NCBI GenBank assembly: GCA_037127255.1
Contig: JBANSL010000020.1
Location: forward strand, 64,243,598 to 64,307,597
Reading direction: 5' to 3'
DNA: 64,000 nt
Origin: Persicaria tinctoria
Lineage: Eukaryota; Streptophyta; Magnoliopsida; Caryophyllales; Polygonaceae
The notes below the pieces were generated by a model. That model was not told the origin of the DNA, ran no database searches, and saw only the letters and a program-made list of their open reading frames with translations. Within the stretch, counting starts at the first letter, position 1; the number at the start of each line of letters is the position of its first letter. The position numbers and the translations under genes are program-made. Shown one piece after another: positions 23,270 through 35,079 of this stretch.

Positions 23270-23692
23270 TAACATGAATCCTTGGATTAGTTGGAGGAGT
23301 TAGATCCCCAATTTCACAACAGATATAAACCAAACCATAGGATATAAAGTGGGAATGAAGGAGGAGAATATAATTATTTTACCAACTTTATGGGATCTAA
23401 AGTAATTTTATAATTTGACCTCTAATTCATTCCCTACAAAATAATCGAGTATAGAGGGATGTTGAATCGGGTCAGCCAAACCAGACATAAACTCACAAAA
23501 CCTAAGAAAATAAGAGAATGGGTTGGTTTGCAATTTCTGAAAATTCGGTTTTAGATAAGATTCGGTTTAGGTTTGGTTCAGTTCCACACCTAACTTTTAC
23601 TATAAAACATTATACGACACTAGTTTAAATTGAATTAATTCTAAAAAAAAGTTATGATTTATTATAAGATATTTCGTGTATTTTAAAGAAAG

Positions 23693-23860
23693 GCAAAATT
23701 GCATAAAACCATCATTTAAATAGAGTGTTTTGCGACAAATCACCCCTTAAAACTAAAATTGCAGTAAACCACCTGTTAAAACCATTTTCTTTGCAAAGTC
23801 ACACCCACCACCAAATTTTCGTTAATTGAATGTTAAATTGTGTGAAAATTCAATTTATGT
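23693..23860. repeat. Dispersed repeat, partner at 44645-44800
   Basis: GGCAAAATTGCATAAAA, TTTAAATAGAGTGTTTTGCG and TTTCTTTGCAAAGTCACACCC occur in the same order here and at 44645-44800, about 80% identical overall. It is non-coding and of unknown family. Confidence 0.75.
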
Positions 23861-23892
23861 GAAAATCCAAATTTTTAATTGATTTTCACATG

Positions 23893-24265
23893 CATTTCTT
23901 CTTCATCCTCCGTGATCGCATCTCCCACCATCGGCGTCTCTATGTTTGTTTCTAACTTGTTCGTCTTCTCTTCTGGAACTTCGACTGCAATTTATGTGTA
24001 TATGGAGATTAAATGTAGGTGTTTGACCTCTCTCGTTCATCATATATGTTACCATAGATGCTGAATTTTGATATATGTTATGTTAATCATGTACAAGCAT
24101 CTCTTCTTCATCATCCGTGATCGCATCTCCCACTATCGGCGGCTCTAGATTTGTCTCTAATTTAACTTGTTCATCTTCTCTTCTTGAATTTCTGTTGCAA
24201 TTTATGTCTATATGAAGAGTAAATTTATGTGTTTGACCTCTCTCAATCATCATATATGTTAGGGT
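23893..24265. repeat. Tandem duplication, about 205-bp period
   Basis: The segment 23893-24060 (TCTTCTTCATCCTCCGTGAT, GTGTTTGACCTCTCTCGTTC) recurs at 24098-24265 with about 85% identity. Neither copy has a convincing gene. A (TTG)n microsatellite follows at 24373-24392. Confidence 0.75.
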
Positions 24266-24554
24266 AATCTTGTACCCCATTCGATATGTAGTGCTAAACA
24301 TTGTTTAAAATCCAAGATATATATGTGGTGCTAATTTCTTGTTGCTGCATTTCTTGAATATGTAATATATTTTGTTGTTGTTGTTGTTGTTGTATTATTT
24401 CTTGAATCTTATACTGAATGCAAGAAGGTGAATTTCGATTTGGTGTAATTTGATGTATTAAACTGAATTTGTGTTTGCTAATTTGTTGAATTTCTCTTTG
24501 GCGTAATTTGATGCAAGAAGAAGAATTTCTATAGTATGTTTTTGGCATTTCAGT

Positions 24555-26290
24555 TTGGATTAAATGCGTTGAATGTGGGAGAATACGTTTGTCCCACATT
24601 GAAAATGAGAGAATATAAGGAGGCCTCGCAAGGCTATAAAAGGGGAAGGATGGGGTGACTTTTGTCCCGCATTGGGGTTTATTTGAGATAATCAATCACT
24701 CCAGTTGATTGAATACTAGTTCATCGTGTTATTTACATTTTCTCTCGAGTTGCTATTGATTGAGTATTACATGTAAATTAACAAAACTAATGTTTTATTT
24801 ATGTTTTCCCTCTGCTTTAAAGCTAATGTTTTATATATAGTTTTAGTTAATTAAGAAGCAATTGAGTATTACATATACATTAACAAATCACTCTGGTTGA
24901 TTGGGTACTAGTTTACTATGATATTTTTTTCCCTTTTTATACATATAAAAATGTAAGATTGCTGAGTAATGATTAAAAAAAATTCAATCTGGGATAAAGG
25001 TGGAAAAATACCCTTGTCTCACATTGGAAATGAGAGAATATAAGAAAGTCTTGCAAAACTATAAAAAAAAAGGGAAAGATGGGGTGGCTTTTATCCCACA
25101 TTGGGGCTTCTTTAAGTTAATGAATCACTCTGATTGATTGAATACTAGTTCGTGGTGTTATTTATGTTTTCCCTTGAGTTTCTATTGATTGAGTATTACA
25201 TTTAAATTAATAAAACTAATGTTTTCTTTATGTTTTCCCTCAGTTTTAAAGCTAATGTTTTATATATACTTTTTAGTTAATTAAAAATCTATTGAGTATT
25301 ACATACTTTATACATTAACAAATCACTCCGGTTAATTGAGTACTGGTTCACTATGTTATTTTTTTCCTTTTTATACATATAGAATTGCAAGATTGTTGAG
25401 TAATGATTAATTTTTTTTCCTTTTTAAACATATAGAAGTGTATATAGAAAGAGACTCAAAGTTGTAAGGTGTTGGAGCTAGACATGGCCACAGGTCGGAC
25501 CCGCTAGGTCGACGGGTTTGACCCGTTGGGTCAAGGTTTCTCGACTCGAATCCTAACTCGAAAAAGTCTCCAGCTAGGATTCGGGACGACCCGTCGGGTC
25601 GACATATTGACCCAATAGGTTATCATATTAAGAAATATTTTATTTTTTATAACATTTTTTACTAATAAAAATTAAAAAAAAATGATATATAAAGACTTCT
25701 TTCTACATATCACTTTCTATATCCACTTCATTTCAATATGAAGTGGAAAAAAACATGAGAAATTTTATATCTCTATCTCTATAAAACTTATAAATGTAGG
25801 ATGTAAGACTTCTCAATCTTTACTTCATTTCAAATGTAGGAAATAAAGCTTAAAGTGAAGTGAGAGTTAAAGGGAGATGGAGTACACACACATATATCTC
25901 AATTCCTTCTCATTCTAACTCTCAATTTTCAGTGTGGAATAAAGGTGGGAGAATGCTCTTATCCAACATTAGAAATGAGAGAATATAAGGAGGTCTTGCA
26001 AGGCTATAAAAAAGGAAGGATGGAGGTGGTTTTTGTTTCACATTGGGATTTCTTTGAGGTAATCAATCACTCCGATTGGTTGAATATTAATTTGTTGTGT
26101 TATTTATGTCTTCCCTCGAGTTTCTATTGATTGAGTATTACATGTAAATTAACAAAACTAATATTTTATTTATGTTTTCCCTCAGTTTTAAAGCTAATGT
26201 TTTATATGTATACTTTTTAGTTAATTAAGATAAGAAGTTATTGAGTATTAAATACACATTAACAAATCACTCCAGTTGATTGAGTATTAA
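24555..26290. repeat. 425-bp repeat family, three copies
   Basis: Copy A (from about 24555) and copy B (from about 24985) are adjacent, with a motif-to-motif period of 425 bp. Copy C (from about 25928) lies a further 945 bp on because about 515 bp of unrelated sequence intervenes. Each unit has GTGGGAGAAT-type sequence, a TCCCACATTG-like motif, GAGAGAATATAAGGAGG, CTATAAAAGG, a second CCCGCATTGGGG-like motif, then AATCAATCACTCC and GTTTTCCCTC. A partial fourth copy lies at 27786-28015. The intervening sequence begins with TAGACATGGCCACAGGTCGG and GACCCGTCGGGTCGAC (25472-25610), which looks like one end of another hAT element. Confidence 0.85.
24591..24642 (+). promoter_or_regulatory. snRNA-promoter-like USE plus TATA pair in repeat copy A
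   Basis: GTCCCACATTG (24591-24601) matches the plant snRNA upstream sequence element RTCCCACATCG at all but one base. A TATA-like CTATAAAAGG begins 32 nt after it, matching the longer USE-TATA spacing of plant Pol II snRNA genes. The same pair at the same 32-nt spacing occurs in copies B (25016) and C (25961), with one or more substitutions in the USE. No snRNA sequence follows. Function is inference; similar motifs also occur in plant LTRs. Confidence 0.4.
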
Positions 26291-26372
26291 ATACACATTA
26301 ACAAATAACTCTAGGATGGCTAAACAAGTAGATTACCAAACATAGCCCAAAGCCTAACAGGTCTGCCATTAC

Positions 26373-26950
26373 TATGAAGCCAAGTCCATTAACCTAGTAT
26401 AAATAGGCACAAGTCCAAAGGTATTAGAGTTGGGTCTGTTTTTTTTAATTGGTTTTCTGAGTTTAGTGGGATGGGAATTAATATTTGGGTTAAGCCCATT
26501 AACATAGTATAAATAGCATTTGTATATTTATAATATATTTTTTTAATGACGAGGAACTCACATTCTATGAAGTCAAACCCATTAACCTATTATAAATAGG
26601 CTCAAGCCCAAAGGTGTTAAAGTTTAGTCTGTTTCTCTTAATTGGTTTTCTGAGTTTAGTTGGCTGGGAATTAATGTTTGGGTCAACCCCATTAACCTAG
26701 TATAAATAGCACTTATATATTTATAATATTTTTTTAATGACGAGGAACTGACATTCTATGAAGCCAAACCCATTAACCTAGTATAAATAGGCTCAAGCCC
26801 AAAGGTGTTAAAGTTAAGTCTGTTTTTCTTAATTGGTTTTCTGAGTTTAATGGGCTGGGAATTAATGTTTAGACCAAGTCCATTAACCTAGTATAAATAG
26901 CACTTGTATATTCACAATTTTTTTTAATGACGAGGAACTCACATTCTGTG
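26373..26950. repeat. About 192-bp tandem repeat, three copies
   Basis: Units begin TATGAAG at 26373, 26566 and 26757 (periods 193 and 191). Each has CCCATTAACCTAGTATAAAT twice, ATTGGTTTTCTGAGTTTA, and TTTAATGACGAGGAACT at its end. No coding capacity. A related single copy is at 35080-35290. Confidence 0.85.
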
Positions 26951-27451
26951 GTAAAGCCCGAACACGTGACTCAACCGGCAAGAGTAACGTACTTGGTAAA
27001 TTGACTTGCGCCGACTGACTCGACCCACTGGTAACCAGTTTTGCTTCTCTCAATCTGGCTTTCGTCTACCTTAAGTTAGTAACCATTTTTGCTTCAATTC
27101 TTGATCAATCACGTCGAACTTCCGTTCCAACATAAGGTGCAAAGACGATCTGGTCTGCATGAAATTCCTTGCTTTTTTATGAATTTGAAGATTCTTATAA
27201 CATGTTTTTTTTTCGGTTAAGAAAGAAACAATAAACATTAAGCCAAGTAAAACCAACAACATAGTAAAGATACTCTTTACAACTATACAGCTTGGCATTA
27301 CCAAAATATAAATTGAAAGGGCAATGTATTTAAGATAATGCCTACATAAATTGGAAATAATGATTTCATCAAATGAAAAAAATAACGACATAATTTTAGA
27401 AAATTCAATTAACAATAAATCAATAATGAACCACACAACAAACATACATTT

Positions 27452-27715
27452 ATTGTAAAAGCGAATAAGCTGATTACCCTTGGGGTTGCACTGCACAACA
27501 TAAGGAGCTCTATCCATGAAGTAAAACCTCTTATGAAGGAGATAAAAAACACAGTCGCAAAAACTTCAAAGTGCTTAGAGGGCCCTTTCAAACTCATAGA
27601 TACCACTTCAGAGAACTTGTCAGTGGCATGTGACAGTATTGCTATGACACGGGTTGAGGTTTCCGATTTACAAAGAAGTGTAGCTGTGGTAAAGGATGGT
27701 GTGGTTGAGCTATAG
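27452..27715 (+). pseudogene. Coding-like fragment, unclassified
   Basis: A plus-strand reading runs through ITLGVALHNIRSS, VKPLMKEIKNTVAK and VEVSDLQRSVAVVKDGV to a stop at 27715. The pattern of hydrophobic and charged residues suggests coiled-coil or helical protein. A second helical-looking reading (ELRELINKGFASLNARFDN) lies at about 28110-28180, beyond a copy of the 425-bp repeat. They may be two exons of one decayed gene. I do not recognise the family and see no start codon context. Confidence 0.25.
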
Positions 27716-27785
27716 TGTATTGTTGTGGTACATGTTGAGGTATCGCCTCCTATTTTCGGGTTACAAAACAACATTGATTATGACA

Positions 27786-28015
27786 TATACATGTAAATTA
27801 ACAAAGTTAATGTTTTATTTATGTTTTCCCTCAGTTTGAAAGCTAATGTTTTATATACTTTTTAGTTAATTAAGAAGTTATTGATAATTGATAATTACAT
27901 ATACATTAACAAATCACTTCGGTTGATTGAGTACTAGTTCACTATATTTTTTTTTTTCCTTTTTATACATATAGAAAGGCAAGATTGTTGAGTAATGATC
28001 ACAAAAATTTATTCA
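27786..28015. repeat. Partial fourth copy of the 425-bp repeat
   Basis: ATGTTTTATTTATGTTTTCC, AAAGCTAATGTTTTATATA, AATCACTTCGGTTGATTGAG and GATTGTTGAGTAATGAT match the downstream half of units A-C. The USE/TATA half is missing. Confidence 0.75.
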
Positions 28016-28239
28016 GTTGGAGCTTAATAGTTTTTATTCAATTGGAGTCGAAGAGTGCTTCCTTATAAAGTTGGGACACCTTGGTCAGCTGCCCAGCAAT
28101 GAGATTCCTACAGAGCTGAGAGAGCTTATCAATAAAGGGTTTGCAAGTTTGAATGCAAGATTTGACAATGTTGAGGGAAAGCTTGACCGTATAGAGATTG
28201 GTGGACAGAAGAACTTGATCATCTGTTATTTCATAGAAG

Positions 28240-29500
28240 CGACGAGGGTGATTGCTTCACTCTCTGCTTCACCCCAAATTTCTCACCCTTTACCGATCAC
28301 TAGCCCCAAATTTGGTTTCTCAGTCCTAGGTTTAAACGGTCAGCACTTTAGTCTGCATTTATTTTGTTGTAAATTTAGTTGATGATATTAAAACTTAATT
28401 TGACTTACAAAAATCATTTGTGTGCAGGAAATTATTTCTAAGTCATCATCTAAATTTCTGTTTGCATTGTCGTTCACATTTCAGGTGAATTGTTTTTTAT
28501 TCTAAGAACTTTTTTTATCTTGAACTTTTGAAGTTGACTGCCTAATATTTCTTATGTTACATTTTGAGAACGTTTGTATTTGTTAGTTGGTTGCATTGGT
28601 TAATGCCTTTTTATTTGCTAGCCTATGGTGATGTAACTCGAATTTGCCACACTTTGTCCTACTTAACATTACTCATCCGTTTAGTTTGCATCTGTTGTTA
28701 TTTGTTAGTCATAAGTTGGTTGCATTGTGTTGTGTTTATTCTCTCTGGTGCGAAATAGACTCACTTATGGTTTTCTGTTGATGTTAGTAATCTCATGAAC
28801 AGACCAATGGTTTTGGGTTCTTATGGTTTAAATTCCTTCTGCTTGCTTTAAACGAGATCAGATGTATGCAAAAACTATGCATCATTACTTGGATTGTATT
28901 TTACTGATTTGCATTTCCTTGTGTGTTTATGCAGTTAAGAGTTATCTATCTTGAGTTTAAAGGTGCTTATATACTAAACCATTAATATTTGATATATGGT
29001 TGCCTTTTTTGCAATTCTTGATTTATGCTTTGAGGTGCTTAAAAACATAAATTTTGATAAAATCCACAATTATCCACTATTGGTATGACATTACCACAAA
29101 CAGTTTCAACAGCAATAAGCCGATCATAATTGTTCTGGCTGACAACCGACAACCATCTCTACCACCTATACCATCTTCGGATAAACAAGGTTGGCTAACT
29201 GGTGAAAGCTTGGGAGGTCTACCCCATCCCCTAGATACAGAACAGTGGATGCAGGGGCCTTTTTTCTCAGCTAAAATAAAACATTTTTTGTTTTTGCTCA
29301 GCTAGAAATTGTTACCAATGACCAACCTTGTTTGATCATGACTAAGTATGGAGTTTGACATGTGTCTTAAATATCTATTTACCTTGTTTAACTTGGTGTT
29401 ATTCATGTGTCCTTATTCTTAGGAACTTGTGCTATCTTTATGTTAAATCTTAGTTGTGCTTTGGTTACATAGGTGAAAGGGGTTAATTTCACTCGTTGTG

Positions 29501-29550
<50 letters not shown>

Positions 29551-29739
29551 AAGATGGAAGGAATTCGTAGGAAACAACTTTAATTGGATTCGATGACCAA
29601 TAAAGCCAAACTATGTTGAGAATTTGTGGGTGGATACATCTCTTTTATCTATCACTTGTTTTAGTTTATATATTTTTTCATTTACTTTCTTTCACTTTCA
29701 ATATCATCTTTTTGCTTTCAATTGATAAATACACAAGAT
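28240..29739. other. Gene-poor stretch with a (TA)n microsatellite
   Basis: No supportable gene; short open readings here lack splice partners or recognisable domains. A (TA)n run of about 45 bp lies at 29503-29542. Confidence 0.45.
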
Positions 29740-29921
29740 ATTGAAATACTTGTTTCTCTGTGGGATTGACCCCGTACTTGCATGTTATACTAAGTTCGTA
29801 GGTTTGGGATTATCTTGGCGAGGTGAACAACGACATTTACCTCTATCAACCAGCCATGATTGTGTAAGGTTGTATAGGGTTGATTTTGGTGTCATTCAAG
29901 TTGGTTCTTGGTGCATTGTCC
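29740..29921. mobile_element. Remnant of an older LTR-type sequence
   Basis: TGTGGGATTGACCCCGTACT (29759-29778) resembles CTGTGGGTTCGACCC near the end of the solo LTR at 13151-14399, a segment frequent near the ends of plant gypsy-type LTRs. The copia element inserted at 29922-29926 interrupts this sequence, which resumes at 33903. No intact element can be delimited. Confidence 0.35.
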
Positions 29922-29926
29922 CATGG

Positions 29927-30184
29927 TGACATTGTGTGTATGGTTAGTTTGAATTGGCGGGAAAATTTGTTCAAACCAAGTTGCAACTTGCAGCTAGGTG
30001 TTCTAGTAAGCCAATTCACATTCATCACTATAAATACAAGTTGTATGCTGTCATATGAAACACTTTTACAATTCAGAAAATAGAGATTACACGTTTCCTT
30101 TCTTCATCTCTCTTGTTCCAAATTACAGAACTCAATCTTATGAGTTTTGTCTAAAATTTCGATCCAATCTCTCAGTTCTTGGAA
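29927..30184 (+). repeat. 5' LTR of the copia element
   Basis: It begins TGACATTGTGTG and ends TTCTTGGAA. It contains CACTATAAATAC (about 30029), a plausible TATA box for the retroelement transcript. It differs from the 3' LTR at six positions. Confidence 0.92.
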
Positions 30185-30279
30185 TGGTATCAGAGCTTGC
30201 TATAGCTCAATTCGTTGTTCTTCATCATATCTGCTGAGATCTAAACCAAATTCGCGAAAATTCACGAAGCTTCGTCACC

Positions 30280-33200
30280 ATGGAAGAAGTTCGTGATCCC
30301 AATCAAGAAGTTCGTGTTCCCAATCTTGTTGTTCTCGACCCAAACGATGTCTTGTTCTTGCATCATTCGGATCATCCAAATTACTCGTTGTCTACTCGAT
30401 TACTCAACGCCGGCAACTACAATCACTGAAGACGCGTTGTGGAGATGTCTCTGGTTGCAAAAAACAAAATCGGTTTCATTGATGGAAGTTGTCAAGCGCC
30501 AAGCGAGAACTCTCCCATGTACCTGCACTGGAGGAGATGCAATTTCATGGTAATTTCATGGATTTTGCACTCGGTGGAAAAGGATATCGCTGAATCCTTG
30601 ATATACTGCACCACAGTGTCGGAAGTTTGGGAAGATTTGAAGATGCGATTTGGGGCTCCGAACAGCACGAGGCTGTATCAGGTTCAAAAGGATTTGTTTA
30701 CTATCTCCCTTGGTAATCTTTCTGTTTCATCCTATTTTACAAAATTCAAGAAAATGTGGGATGAGTATGTGTCTTTACTTGAGATTCCGAAATGCAATTC
30801 TTGTGGTGTGGATAATCCCTTGCCGAAATTATTGTTGAATCAACAAGTGATGCAGTTTCTGGTTGGTCTTCCTAACACCTACAATAGCGTGAGAGCTAGC
30901 ATATTGATGATTAGGCCGACGCCGAATATTTCGGAAGTTTATAGGATGGTCTTGGAAGAAGAACAACAACGACAACTGAACAATCCTCCGTCAATCACTG
31001 GAGATGGGGCTGCATTCAATGCTTTTCAGAGGAATGCTTCTGGCCAATCGAATTTTGGAGGAAAGGGTGCATCTACAGGAGCTACCAATGGTAACAATGG
31101 TAAGGGAAAGCCGACCTACTTCTGTGAGCACTGCAAGGTTCAAGGTCACTCCATTAGTAGGTGTTTCAAGATTCATGGATACCCTCCGAATTTCAAGAAT
31201 GGAGGATCTGACAAGCCAAAGAAGTTTGCTGCTAATGTGACCTCTACCAAGGGAATAATACACCAGACATCATGTGTGTATACTCCGCAACAAAATGGAG
31301 TGGTGGAGAGGAAGCATCAGCACCTGTTAGAAACAGCTAGAGCTTTGTTTTTACAATCAGGTTTGCCTATTGATTATTGGGGTGAATGCATATTGACTAC
31401 AACCTATTTGGTAAATAGGTTCCCTTTATCATCTCTTGATTTTAAAACTCCGTTTCAGATTTTACATGGACACTTACCTGAATATGATTTCCTAAAGCCT
31501 TTTGGATGTTTGTGTTTTGCTAGCACAATCAAGGAAGGTAGATCAAAGTTTGATCCACGAAGTGATCCTTGTGTATTCATTGGTTACCCCTCTGGTAAAA
31601 AGGGTTACAAAGTCTTGAGTTTAAAGACAAGGCAGATCTCTGTCTCAAGAGATGTCAAGTTTCATGAACTTAACTTTCCTCTTCATAAATTTCCTCTTAG
31701 TGATTCAACTGTTTTGCCTCCTATTTTTCATGATACTATTGACACTATGTTTTTTGATAATGTCCATGTGCCTACTGGTGTTGAGGGTACTGATTTGGTC
31801 TTAAATGATGACTCTTTATTTGTGGATGCTGTGAATGAATCTACTGATTCTTTGTCCACAAGTAATGTTCAATCTCTTTCTAATGATGATTCTTCATTTG
31901 AACCTCCCTCAGATGAGAATACCTCATTAGACAGAAGACCATCTAGAACCATTAAAAGACCTTCTTATTTGCAAGATTATGTATGTAACTTTGGGGCTAA
32001 TCTTGAGCAATTTCCACTCTTCAATGATTTTACAGATTCTTTGCACATTCCTTATGCTTGCCATGCTGCTATTTCATCTGTTGATATTCCTACTGAACCA
32101 AAGACCTATGCTCAAGCTGCTAAAGATCCACGTTGGGTTGAAGCTATAGATAAGGAAATTCAAGCTCTCCAAAAGACCAACACTTGGGAAACAGTAGATT
32201 TACCCCAAGGCAAAACAGCAATAGGATGCAAGTGGGTTTACAAAATTAAACTCAAAGCAGATGGGACAGTAGAAAGGTTTAAAGCTCGACTGGTGGCAAA
32301 AGGTTACACACAACAGTATGGGGTGGACTATGAAGAAATATTCTCTCCAGTTGTGAGAATGACAACAGTCAGAACTGTGATATCAGTGGCTCTTAACAAT
32401 GGTTGGGATGTCTATCAATTGGACGTCAACAACGCCTTCCTCCATGGAGATTTACCAGAAGAGGTCTACATGGCAATGCCTCTAGGTGTTCCAAATCCAT
32501 CTAAACAGGTTTGCCATCTTAAGAAATCATTGTATGGCTTAAAACAAGCTTCGAGACAATGGTTTAGTAAGCTGGCTTCTACCTTACAAACTCTCAATTA
32601 TGTTCAGTCTAGATTTGATTCCTCGTTATTTTTATGCCATGATAATGGTCATCTAACTATAGTCACTGTGTATGTGGATGACATATTGGTCACAGGGTCT
32701 GATCTATCACAAATCCAGAAGCTCAAGGATTCATTACATGCCTTGTTCAGCATCAAAGATTTGGGGAAGATCAATTATTTTTTAGGAATTGAAGTTATTA
32801 AATTCAATAATGCTTTGATTCTTAGCCAGAGAAAATTTAGCAATGAACTAATCAAAGAAGCCGATATTTCTGATCTTCGTCCTTGCATAACTCATTTGCC
32901 TCTTAATTTTAAAATATCTGATTCTCATGAAGGAAAATTGATTGCAGATCCCACAACATATATGAGCTTGGTTGGAAAGCTTAGCTATTTGACAAACACA
33001 AGACCGGATCTAAGCTTTGCTGTCCAAGTCTTAAGCCAATTTCTCCAACATCCCAATGAGTCTCATCAAGAGGCTTTGCTGCATCTTCTGCGCTATGTGA
33101 AAGGCACCACACACTATGGAATAAAATTTCAAAGAGGCTCTCAGATTCGTCTCCAGGCATTTACAGACTCAGATTGGGCATCTTGTCCAATCTCAAGACG

Positions 33201-33633
33201 TTCAGTCACAGGATATGTGGTACTATATGGAGCTAATCCAATTTCATGGAAATCTAAAAAGCAAGCAACAGTTTCAAGGAGCTCTTCAGAGGCAGAATAC
33301 AGAGCCATGAGTCAAGCTGCATCTGAAGTTACATGGCTGGTTAACTTGCTCAAGGAGTTGGGAGACCATCACATCACTCCTGTCACTTTACATTGTGACA
33401 ACAAGTCAGCCTTAAGCATTGCAAGGAACCCAGTTTTTCACGAGCGTACAAAACATATAGAGATCGATTGCCACTTCACAAGGGAAAAGGTCATGGAAGG
33501 TCTACTTCAACTAACTTATCTTCCTACTAAGAACCAGTTAGCAGATGTTCTCACAAAAATCCTCCCATCTCAGCATCATCAGGAATTATTATCCAAACTG
33601 GGCATGTCCACAACTGAACTTGCTCCAGTTTGA
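30280..33633 (+). pseudogene. Copia gag-pol with one nonsense codon and a protease/integrase deletion
   Basis: The ATG at 30280 opens a single frame to the stop before the polypurine tract, interrupted only by TGA at 30427-30429 where a Trp codon would fit; downstream the frame is open for 1064 codons from 30439. Domains in order: UBN2-type gag; a CCHC zinc knuckle (CEHCKVQGHSISRC); the C-terminal part of integrase (VYTPQQNGVVERKHQHLL, GYPSGKKGYK); reverse transcriptase (YVDDILVTGS with the catalytic Asp pair); and RNase H (FTDSDWAS, SSSEAEYRAM). Protease and the integrase zinc-binding and first catalytic parts are absent. The reading passes from the gag tail to integrase at about 31235-31252 without losing frame. 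The copy is non-autonomous. Confidence 0.92.
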
Positions 33634-33639
33634 GGGGGG

Positions 33640-33897
33640 TGACATTGTGTGTATGGTTAGTTTGAATTGGCGGGAAAATTTATTCAAAGCAAGTTGCAAC
33701 TTGTAGCTAGGTGTTCTAGTAAGCCAATTCACATCCATCACTATAAATACAAGTTGTATGCTGTCATAAGAAACACTTTTACAATTCAGAAAATAGAGAT
33801 TACACGTTTCCTTTCTTCATCTCTCTTGTTCCAAATTACAGAACTCAATCTTATGAGTTTTGTCTAAATTTTCGATCCAATCTCTCAGTTCTTGGAA
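33640..33897 (+). repeat. 3' LTR of the copia element
   Basis: 258 bp, the same ends as the 5' LTR, followed directly by the target duplication CATGG. Confidence 0.92.
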
Positions 33898-33902
33898 CAT
33901 GG

Positions 33903-35079
33903 GTCTTCTTGTTGTTCATTAAAGTTGATTCCTTATATTTTTCCCTTTCATTTCCCTTTATTTTGTTATGTTTTTCCCTTTCACTTTTGTCGAGCCTTAT
34001 CCCCAAGGTTTAACCTCCCTTTGCTCCATTTTCTTGTCTAACTTGTGTCACTCCTTGTGTTCTTGTGAGTCCAAGTCTACAACGTCAAGAAGATCGGAAA
34101 ACAACGGCTAATCCCGCATCAGTGGAGCACCCTTAGTTGAAGGATAGATGGCTATTACTCTCCTTTCCAAGGCCTGCCTTAGTTGCATGGTTGTACTACC
34201 ACATTCCGATCCATACCCGAAAAGAGTCTAAGATCGAATAGATGGGGAGTACTTTGTCTCTCTACCAAAAATATATGGACCTACACAAATTGCATATTTG
34301 AATGGATGGATTGACTAAGCTCATTATTATCTTCCCTTTGAATAAGAACGACATATCTTGTAAATGGCATCCTGTGAATTTTTTTTTATCTCATTTGATC
34401 AATAAGGATGGAAGGAAATCATGCAAGACATGTTATGATGATTGATTCCTTGCAAGTGGTCGATCGATCAAGTTAAGTAACCATCTTCATTCACCGACAA
34501 CACTTGATTTTATTTTTATTTTTTCGCATAAGGGAAGTTACACAAATCATAGACCAAGTATTCCATGTAGGACGAGTACTTCGTGTAGACAAGTGTACGT
34601 TTACTCTCTCCATAAGGCTTTTTCTTTATCATTTTACCAAATGTTAAGCTATTTTCAGATATATGGCTCTTGCAACATGCAATGATATTACAAAAGTTTT
34701 GAAAAATATCCCACCCAAAACCTTATGCATTAGAGACTACTATTGTCAAATTTGTCATTAAAAAAAATACAGTGTGAATATTGTTAAAGAGAAAGAGGAT
34801 GAACAATAGAATACAAAGAATTTCCATGTTCTGGTAAGAACCGCTTAGAAACTTGTAGAGTAAAATATGATTTTTTTCTCAAAGTACTTTCATGCAATGA
34901 TATTACAAAATAAGCTATTTTTTCTAATCGAACTCGAGCTATTCAGCTTATATAATAACCCTAGTGCCTTGTTAACTTGTGTTGGCATTTTCCATGTTCG
35001 TGGGGCTTTATTTACCTATTCAAGGGAGAGTCTATTGTTGACTGTGTATATAAGAATTTGATCAAAGGTTTAATTTCTA
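33903..35079. other. Gene-free stretch, continuation of the interrupted LTR-like sequence
   Basis: From 33903 the sequence continues what lies before 29922 (GTCTTCTTGTTGTTCATTAA), resembling the leader of a decayed LTR element, and fades into unremarkable A/T-rich DNA. No gene is supported. Confidence 0.4.

Larger units (their letters stand above)
20318..23470. mobile_element. Old TTTGGT-type element hosting three later insertions
   Basis: Removing the two hAT elements (20343-22453) and the Harbinger-like element (22530-23269) rejoins 20318-20342 with 22454-22529 and 23273-23470. The result is a short sequence beginning GGGGTTGTTTGGTATGCATT and containing GGGAATGAG and, towards the right, ACCAAACC and GTGGGAATGAAGG. 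These resemble the ends of plant non-autonomous DNA elements with a TTTGGT/ACCAAA terminus. Its own target duplication is not identified. Confidence 0.35.
29927..33897 (+). mobile_element. Ty1/copia LTR retrotransposon (3971 bp)
   Basis: Two 258-bp LTRs (29927-30184, 33640-33897) flank an internal region. A perfect 5-bp target duplication CATGG lies at 29922-29926 and 33898-33902. The primer-binding site TGGTATCAGAGC (30185-30196), complementary to initiator tRNA-Met, follows the 5' LTR immediately, and the polypurine tract GAGGGGGG (33632-33639) precedes the 3' LTR. The LTRs differ at 6 of 258 positions by my count, which points to a fairly recent insertion. The element is shorter than a full copia because part of pol is deleted. 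Confidence 0.95.

Noticed and set aside
24294..24695. A 133-codon minus-strand reading with a poly-Gln run
   Set aside because: The Gln run comes from the (TTG)n microsatellite and the rest overlaps the 425-bp repeat.
24591..25100. snRNA gene downstream of the USE/TATA motifs
   Set aside because: No U1, U2, U4, U5 or U6 conserved core sequence follows any of the three motif pairs.
27071..27517. A 148-codon minus-strand reading with hydrophobic runs
   Set aside because: Composition is that of A/T-rich non-coding DNA and there are no domain motifs.
29503..29542. Tandem (TA)n as a CRISPR-like or regulatory array
   Set aside because: It is a simple microsatellite without spacers; the organism is a plant.
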